64,000 nt of DNA, from NCBI RefSeq assembly GCF_025447595.1, contig NZ_JAOEJU010000026.1, forward strand, positions 1-64,000, in the 5' to 3' direction. Source of the stretch: Pseudomonas koreensis (lineage in GTDB: Bacteria > Pseudomonadota > Gammaproteobacteria > Pseudomonadales > Pseudomonadaceae). Below the pieces are notes generated by a model. It saw only the letters and a program-made list of their open reading frames with translations. It was not told the origin of the DNA and did no database searches. The stretch's first letter is position 1; every line of letters starts with the position of its first letter. Position numbers and translations under genes: made by a program. Positions 58,789-64,000 of the stretch are shown piece by piece.

Positions 58789-61700
58789 ATACCTTTGCGT
58801 TTCATCTTTCCCCACGGGGCAAACTGCGCTGGGCCATCGCCAGCCTGTTCCTGGTCGCTCACCTGCCGGGCGCCATGGCCGGCGGTGTGGTGGTCGCGCC
58901 CGGCCCCGGCGGCACCGCGCAACTGCAGACCCAGGGCGGCGTCCCGATCGTCAACATCGTCGCGCCGAACGGCTCGGGCCTGTCGCATAACCAGTTCCTC
59001 GATTACAACGTCGACCGTCAGGGCCTGGTCCTGAACAACGCCCTTCAGGCCGGGCAATCGCAGCTCGCCGGGCAACTGGCGGCCAACCCGCAATTGCAGG
59101 GTCAGGCCGCGAGCGTGATCCTCAACGAAGTGATCAGCCGCAACCCGTCGGCCATCAACGGCGCTCAGGAAATCTTTGGTCGAGCCGCCGACTACGTACT
59201 CGCCAACCCGAACGGCATTTCGGTGAATGGCGGCAGTTTCATCAATACGCCGAACGCCAATCTGGTGGTTGGCCGTCCCGAGCTGAACGACGGCAAGCTG
59301 CAAGCGCTGAGCACCCGCGACGCCACCGGCCAGTTGCAGATCCAGAGCGGCGGCCTGCGCAACGGCGAAGGCTCGATCAACCTGATCGCCCCGCGTATCG
59401 ACAGCCAGGGCGCGATCAGCGCTCGCGATCAACTGAACCTCACCGTCGGGCGCAATCAGATCGACTACGCCAGCGGCCAGGTGAAAGCTGTGGACCCGGC
59501 AGGCAACACCACCGATCAACGGATCGACGCCAGCCTGTTCGGCGCGATGCAGGCCGGGCGCATCAATATCGTCAGCACCGCCGAAGGCGCGGGCGTCAAG
59601 GTCGGCGCTGTGCAAGTCGCCGGGCGTGACGGTGTGCAGATTCGTTCGGCGGGCGACCTGAGCGTTAGCGGTCAGGCGATCCCGGACAGCCTCGACGTGA
59701 CCCGCGCCGGCATCCGCAGCAGTCAGGGCGACGTCGGCCTACACAGCGGCAAGGACCTGACGCTGGCCGCCACCGATGTCAGCGGTCGTGACGTTAAGGT
59801 CGATGCCAAACGCAATCTGACCCTGACCACCGTCGAAAGCCGCAAGCTCCAGGAACAGCGCGAGAACTGGAACAACAGCACCATCGGCATCACCTGGGAA
59901 ACCTACGAGCGCACCAAGACCGACAGCGATTCGCGCCAGCACGGCAGCCAGATCGTCGCCAGCCGCGACGCGCAATTGTCGTCCGGCAAAGACACCGAAC
60001 TGAAAGCCGCCAAGGTCGACGCGAAGAACAACCTCAGCGTGCAAAGCGGCGGCGATCTGCGCCTGAGCGCCGCCACTGAAAGCCATGTGCAAACCGATCA
60101 GGGCAAGCACCGCAAACACCTGTGGAAAGCCGATTGGGACAGCAGCAGCGAAGAGCAGCGCAGCATCACCAGCCAGTTGAAAGGCGGCAACATCGCTCTG
60201 CAAACCGCCGCACTGTTGCGCTCCGAAGGCGCTGAATTGAACAGCGCCGGCGATCTGCAACTGGCCGGCAAACAGGTGGAAATCACCACCGCGACCCGCA
60301 CCAATCGCAGCAGCGACAACCGATATTCCGGTGATCTGGTCGGTGGCGGTTTCTTCGGCAAGACCGGCGACGCCGACAAGGGCCAGACCCAGCATCAGGG
60401 CAGCAAGATCAACGCGGCCGGCAAACTGGTGGTCAAGGCTGACGACGTGCGCATCAGCGGCAGTCAGGTGCGTGGCGCCAAGGACGCCAGCGTGATCAGC
60501 GACAACGGTTCGCTGACCATCGACGGCGTGCAGGACACCTCGCACAGCAACAACCACGACAAGGACAGCAAGTTCTTCGGCATCACCAAGGACGAGTCCC
60601 GGCAGAACAGCAAGGACAGCACCACGGTGCGCAGCGAGCTGGCTTCCGACAGCAACCTCAAGCTCAAGAGCGCCAAGGACATCGAAGTCGCCGGTTCCAC
60701 AGTCAAGGCCGGCGGTTCGCTGACGGCGGATGCGGCCGGTGACGTGAATGTGCATTCGACGCAAAACACCCACGACAGCAGCAACAGCACACAGACCCGT
60801 GGCTTCGACGCCTACGCCAAGGAGCAGACGGCGGAGCAGTATCGCGCCGGCGTGCATTACGAAGACAAGGCGCAAACCTTCACTGCCAATGATGTCACCC
60901 AGCAAGGTTCCAGCCTCAGCGGCGGCAGCGTGCAAGTGAAGGCGGGCGGCGACGTGACGATCAAGGGCGCCGAGGTGAAATCCACCGCCGGCGACACGAC
61001 CCTGGGCGGCAAGAACGTCTCGTTGCTGGCCGAGCAGGATAGCCACAGCACCTCGACCGAAACCCGTAGCACCGGTGGCGGTTTCTACTACACCGGCGGC
61101 CTCGACCGTGCGGGCAGCGGTGTGGATTTCTCGCACAGCACCTCGCAAGACACCACTGTTAAAACCACCGCGCAAACCACTGGCGTGCAGAGCAGCGGCA
61201 GCCTGAACATCAACGCTGACAAACTCGCCACCGAGGGCGCGCAACTCAAGGCCGGCAACGGTCTGAATGTCGCCGCCAACGAAGTCGACAACCGTGCCGC
61301 CAGCCACACCGAAAGCAGCACCCATAAGGAGAGCAACTGGTCGGCGGACATCGGCGCCAACGTCGAGTACAAAGACATCGCCCGGCCGATTGCCGGCGCG
61401 GTGAAAGACGTGCTCGACGGCAAGGTGCCGGACAAGGACGCATTGGCCAATCTCGGTCAGCCGAACGTCGGTATCGACGTGGCAATCGGTCATGCCAGCG
61501 CCGATAAAACCGAGCAGGGCAGCAACGCCGTGGTCAGCCGTTTCGACGGCCAGACAGTGGAGGTGAAGGTCGGCGGCACGCTGCACGACCAGGGCACCCA
61601 GTACAACGCCAGCGCCGGCAAAGTGAACATCAGCACCGACAAACTGGTGGCCGACGCGGCCAGCAACACCCGCAGCAGCACCGAGAATTCGGTGGATGCC

Positions 61701-63248
61701 AAGGTCGATGTGCGCGTCTACACCAAGACCGGTGAAGACGTGAACGTGGCCGGCAGCGGCGCGGGTGGCAGCAGCCAGTCGAGCAAAGACAGTTCCATGG
61801 CAGTGGTCGGTGGTTACGCTGGCAATCAGGGCGTGAACATCAATGTCGGCGGCGATGCACAGTTCGAAGGCAGCCGTTTCGATGGCGGGCAGGGCGGTGT
61901 CAGCGTCAAGACCGGCGGTGACCTGGCGCTGAACCAGGCCAATGACCATCAGAGCAGCGACAGCTCCAGCCTGCGTGGCAACGGTTCATTGACCGTCGGC
62001 ACCTTGCCGGGCACCGATGGCACCAACGTCGATCTCGGCGCTGGCTTCCAGCTCGATCACAAAGGCAACCAGACTACTGACAGCCAGGCGCACGTTGCCA
62101 GCCTCAACGGCAACGGCCCGGTGCAACTGAGCAGCGGCGGCAATCAGGTGCAGCAGGGCACGAAGATCGACAGCGTTGGCGCTATCGACCTGAAGGCCGA
62201 TGGCAAGCTCGACCTGCAAGCGGCGACCGATTCGCACGTCGCCACCGGCAGCAATCTCGGCGGCGGCCTGAAGGCGGGTGGCAGCAAAACCAGCAGCGAG
62301 AAGAGCCGCGATCAGGGCGGCAACCTCAGCGGCAACTTCAACATCGGTCGGGTCAACGAGAACACGCAGACCCTCAGCGGTGGCGAGCTCAACAGCCAGA
62401 ACGGCATCGCGTTGAGCGGCGATTCGGTGCACCTGCAAGGCACTCAGGTCACTGCTCCAAACGTCGGCATCGACGCGCAGAAGGGCGGCTTCGTTCAGGA
62501 GTCCGCGCAGTCCACCGACAACCGCAACAGCTTGAGCCTTGCATTGAACGCCGGTGGTAATCTGAGCAAAAGCACACCGACCGCCGCCGATGAAAAAGTC
62601 AGCAGCGATCACGGCTTCAATGCCGGGGCCAAGGTTGGCGTGGACTACCTGCAAGGCACCACCCAGCAGAACAGCCAGATCAAGGCTGACACGGTGGTGT
62701 TGAACAGCGGCGGTGATGCGAGCCTGAGCGGTGCGCGGATCGATGCGCGCAATGTCAGCGGCAAGGTGGCGGGTGATCTGTCGGTTGAGAGCCGTCAGGA
62801 CTCCAGCATTCATGCCAAGGTCGATGTGGATCTGGGCCTGACCGCCAAGAAGACCCCGGCCGACGACAAGGGCAAACTGGCTGGCACCGACTACAAACCA
62901 ACGCTGAAAGTCGCGGGTGAATACTCGCACAAGGACAGCGTGAAACAGGCGTCCGGTATCAGTGCTGGTCAGGGTGTGAATCTCACGGTCGGCGGCGTTA
63001 CTCAGCTGACCGGTGCGCGGATTTCTACCGCCGAAGGCAAGGTCGATCTGGGCGGCTCGAAGGCCAGCAGCAGCGACCTGAGCAACCTCGACTACGGCGT
63101 AAAAGCCGGTCTGGACCTGCCACACAAAACCGAAGAAAACGCACCGAAGGTGTCCCTTGAAAACGGCAACCTGAAAGTCGGCCCGGTGACCCTGAGCGGT
63201 CATCTGGACAGTCAGTCCCTGCAAGCAGGGATCGACGAAAAAGGTTGA
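58779..63248 (+). CDS. TpsA exoprotein, filamentous-hemagglutinin type
   Basis: The 1489-residue protein has a signal peptide (cleavage near AMA-GG) and a TPS secretion domain in residues 30-270 with NHNQFLDYNV-type text (LSHNQFLDYNVDRQGLVLN) and ADYVLANPNGISVNGGSFIN. Many hemagglutinin repeats rich in Gly, Ser, Asp and Lys follow, with alternating polar beta motifs (GGNIALQTAALLRSEGAELN). It ends LSGHLDSQSLQAGIDEKG without a VENN or pretoxin boundary. It is therefore an adhesin or a contact-inhibition protein lacking the toxin tip. GGAGAG precedes the ATG. Confidence 0.93.
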   Translation: MPMNTFAFHLSPRGKLRWAIASLFLVAHLPGAMAGGVVVAPGPGGTAQLQTQGGVPIVNIVAPNGSGLSHNQFLDYNVDRQGLVLNNALQAGQSQLAGQLAANPQLQGQAASVILNEVISRNPSAINGAQEIFGRAADYVLANPNGISVNGGSFINTPNANLVVGRPELNDGKLQALSTRDATGQLQIQSGGLRNGEGSINLIAPRIDSQGAISARDQLNLTVGRNQIDYASGQVKAVDPAGNTTDQRIDASLFGAMQAGRINIVSTAEGAGVKVGAVQVAGRDGVQIRSAGDLSVSGQAIPDSLDVTRAGIRSSQGDVGLHSGKDLTLAATDVSGRDVKVDAKRNLTLTTVESRKLQEQRENWNNSTIGITWETYERTKTDSDSRQHGSQIVASRDAQLSSGKDTELKAAKVDAKNNLSVQSGGDLRLSAATESHVQTDQGKHRKHLWKADWDSSSEEQRSITSQLKGGNIALQTAALLRSEGAELNSAGDLQLAGKQVEITTATRTNRSSDNRYSGDLVGGGFFGKTGDADKGQTQHQGSKINAAGKLVVKADDVRISGSQVRGAKDASVISDNGSLTIDGVQDTSHSNNHDKDSKFFGITKDESRQNSKDSTTVRSELASDSNLKLKSAKDIEVAGSTVKAGGSLTADAAGDVNVHSTQNTHDSSNSTQTRGFDAYAKEQTAEQYRAGVHYEDKAQTFTANDVTQQGSSLSGGSVQVKAGGDVTIKGAEVKSTAGDTTLGGKNVSLLAEQDSHSTSTETRSTGGGFYYTGGLDRAGSGVDFSHSTSQDTTVKTTAQTTGVQSSGSLNINADKLATEGAQLKAGNGLNVAANEVDNRAASHTESSTHKESNWSADIGANVEYKDIARPIAGAVKDVLDGKVPDKDALANLGQPNVGIDVAIGHASADKTEQGSNAVVSRFDGQTVEVKVGGTLHDQGTQYNASAGKVNISTDKLVADAASNTRSSTENSVDAKVDVRVYTKTGEDVNVAGSGAGGSSQSSKDSSMAVVGGYAGNQGVNINVGGDAQFEGSRFDGGQGGVSVKTGGDLALNQANDHQSSDSSSLRGNGSLTVGTLPGTDGTNVDLGAGFQLDHKGNQTTDSQAHVASLNGNGPVQLSSGGNQVQQGTKIDSVGAIDLKADGKLDLQAATDSHVATGSNLGGGLKAGGSKTSSEKSRDQGGNLSGNFNIGRVNENTQTLSGGELNSQNGIALSGDSVHLQGTQVTAPNVGIDAQKGGFVQESAQSTDNRNSLSLALNAGGNLSKSTPTAADEKVSSDHGFNAGAKVGVDYLQGTTQQNSQIKADTVVLNSGGDASLSGARIDARNVSGKVAGDLSVESRQDSSIHAKVDVDLGLTAKKTPADDKGKLAGTDYKPTLKVAGEYSHKDSVKQASGISAGQGVNLTVGGVTQLTGARISTAEGKVDLGGSKASSSDLSNLDYGVKAGLDLPHKTEENAPKVSLENGNLKVGPVTLSGHLDSQSLQAGIDEKG

Positions 63249-63270
63249 TTGACCGTCAGTGAAACCGGCG

Positions 63271-63293
63271 GGGGCGAGCGTGCTCGCTCCCGC
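63271..63293. repeat. Degenerate REP-like hairpin after tpsA
   Basis: GGGCGAGCGTGCTCGCTCCCGC contains GCGAGC/GCTCGC and resembles the REP core, but it lacks the usual flanks. No T run follows. Confidence 0.4.
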
Positions 63294-63393
63294 TTCTGAT
63301 GGACACCCCGCTCAAAACGGCAGCCACTGTCGTTTCCCGTCAAGTCGATGAAAGCATGCGCTCTACACTCGGGTGAAACCGGGAGGCCGCGCC

Positions 63394-64000
63394 ATGCACG
63401 ACAACGTCGAACACCTGAGAATCCAGCTGGCCTGCGCCTTGCGCTGGGCCGCGCGTTTGAACCTGCACGAATCCATCGCCAACCATTTCAGCGTGGCCAC
63501 TTCGCAGGACGGTCGCGAATTTCTGATCAACCCTTACGGCAAACATTTCTCACGAATCTGTGCCAGTGATTTGCTGTTGCTCAATGCCGACGATCCGGCC
63601 AGTCTCGACCGCCCGGACGCCCCGGACATCACCGCGTGGGCCTTGCACAGCGCCTTGCACCGTAACCAGCCCCAGGCCCGTTGCATCCTGCATACCCACA
63701 GCAAATACGCGACGACGCTGGCCTGCCTGAAAGACTCGAGGCTGCCACCGATCGAGCAAAACAGCATGCGGTTTTTCGAGCGGGTGGCGATTGATGACGG
63801 CTTCGATGGCATGGGGCTGGGTGAAGAAGCAGAGCGGGTGAGCAGGCTGCTCGGTGACAAGCCGATCCTGCTGATGGGCAATCACGGCTTGCTGGTCGCA
63901 GCACCGAGCGTGGCTCAGGCGTTTGATGATCTGTATTACTTCGAGCGGGCTTGCGAGGTGTACATCACCGCACTGGCGACCGGGCGCGAATTGCGTGTGG
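63394..64000 (+). CDS. Class II aldolase/adducin family protein (cut by window end)
   Basis: The visible 202 residues begin MHDNVEHLRIQLACALRWAA and contain the family marks: HESIANHFSVA, ILHTHSKYATTL (zinc His-x-His) and LMGNHGLLVAAPS (third zinc His). The frame is open to the right edge, so the C-terminus is missing. GGGAGG lies before the ATG. It is related to, but clearly different from, the aldolase at 46367. Confidence 0.9.
   Translation, partial: MHDNVEHLRIQLACALRWAARLNLHESIANHFSVATSQDGREFLINPYGKHFSRICASDLLLLNADDPASLDRPDAPDITAWALHSALHRNQPQARCILHTHSKYATTLACLKDSRLPPIEQNSMRFFERVAIDDGFDGMGLGEEAERVSRLLGDKPILLMGNHGLLVAAPSVAQAFDDLYYFERACEVYITALATGRELRV

Noticed and set aside
59739-61949. A 736-codon open frame on the minus strand inside tpsA
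   Set aside because: It is a shadow of the repetitive GC-rich tpsA gene: low-complexity Ala/Val/Gly composition, no ribosome binding site, and the plus strand has clear TPS homology.

Overview
The window is high-GC chromosomal DNA from a fluorescent Pseudomonas, most likely of the P. fluorescens group. The order mlaA - rssB - STAS - tal matches what I recall of Pseudomonas genomes. Pseudomonas-type REP palindromes (GCGAGCAAGCTCGCTCCCAC type) occur at 31-58, 14779-14856 and 24053-24151. Cop, RNase T2, EmrAB, FecI/FecR/TonB and DUF6124 genes also fit. No rRNA, tRNA, CRISPR array, integrase or transposase was seen.

Layout. (1) 1-5000, core: DUF4404 protein, a HAD-fold protein with a mutated nucleophile position, mlaA, an RssB-type response regulator/phosphatase with its STAS partner, and transaldolase. 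(2) 5170-29090, a large exopolysaccharide region. It holds a secreted glycosidase, an Etp/Etk-like tyrosine phosphatase and kinase, a GT4 glycosyltransferase, a pyruvyltransferase, a flippase, a polymerase candidate, an O-acyltransferase, an SGNH esterase, a phosphomannomutase domain-IV protein, galU, galE, a YjbE/GfcA-like peptide, Wza, GfcB/YjbF, GfcC/YjbG and GfcD/YjbH homologues, a WcaJ-type initiating transferase, two winged-helix regulators and uppP. Together they describe a Wzy-dependent, group-4-capsule-like system. It probably makes a pyruvylated and acylated polymer from a very small repeat unit, since only one dedicated glycosyltransferase is present besides the initiating enzyme. 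(3) 29110-34350: dusA, then an AT-rich accessory island beside the 5' end of dusA. The island has a run of strong hairpins, an 84-residue ORF, a retron-type reverse transcriptase broken by one in-frame TGA, and an unknown, translationally coupled two-gene cassette.

(4) 34060-35060: a structured leader in front of a DUF6124 gene, then a small lipoprotein. (5) 35064-42760: a PheC-like periplasmic protein, the copABCD copper operon with a CopR-box-like site, an azoreductase with a divergent LysR regulator, an unknown protein and a secreted RNase T2. (6) 42898-44642: an orphan type VI secretion cassette (PAAR spike, lipase-type effector, lipoprotein immunity candidate). (7) 44664-48960: a LysR regulator divergent from a haloacid dehalogenase and a class II aldolase, then a diguanylate cyclase and a Gly-rich secreted peptide with a probable frameshift.

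(8) 49330-56720: a cell-surface signalling siderophore system (TonB receptor, FecR, ECF sigma), an AhpD-like protein and an EmrAB-type efflux pair. (9) 56957-63248: a two-partner secretion pair (TpsB and a 1489-residue hemagglutinin-type TpsA without a recognisable toxin tip). A second class II aldolase runs off the right edge.

The observations most worth following up are the retron-like locus with its hairpin-rich upstream region, the unknown two-gene cassette beside it, the GTTATTTTTWGTCSG motif shared by two polysaccharide promoter regions, the domain-IV-only phosphomannomutase, and the structured DUF6124 leader. All family assignments are from reading the sequence; no database search was run.
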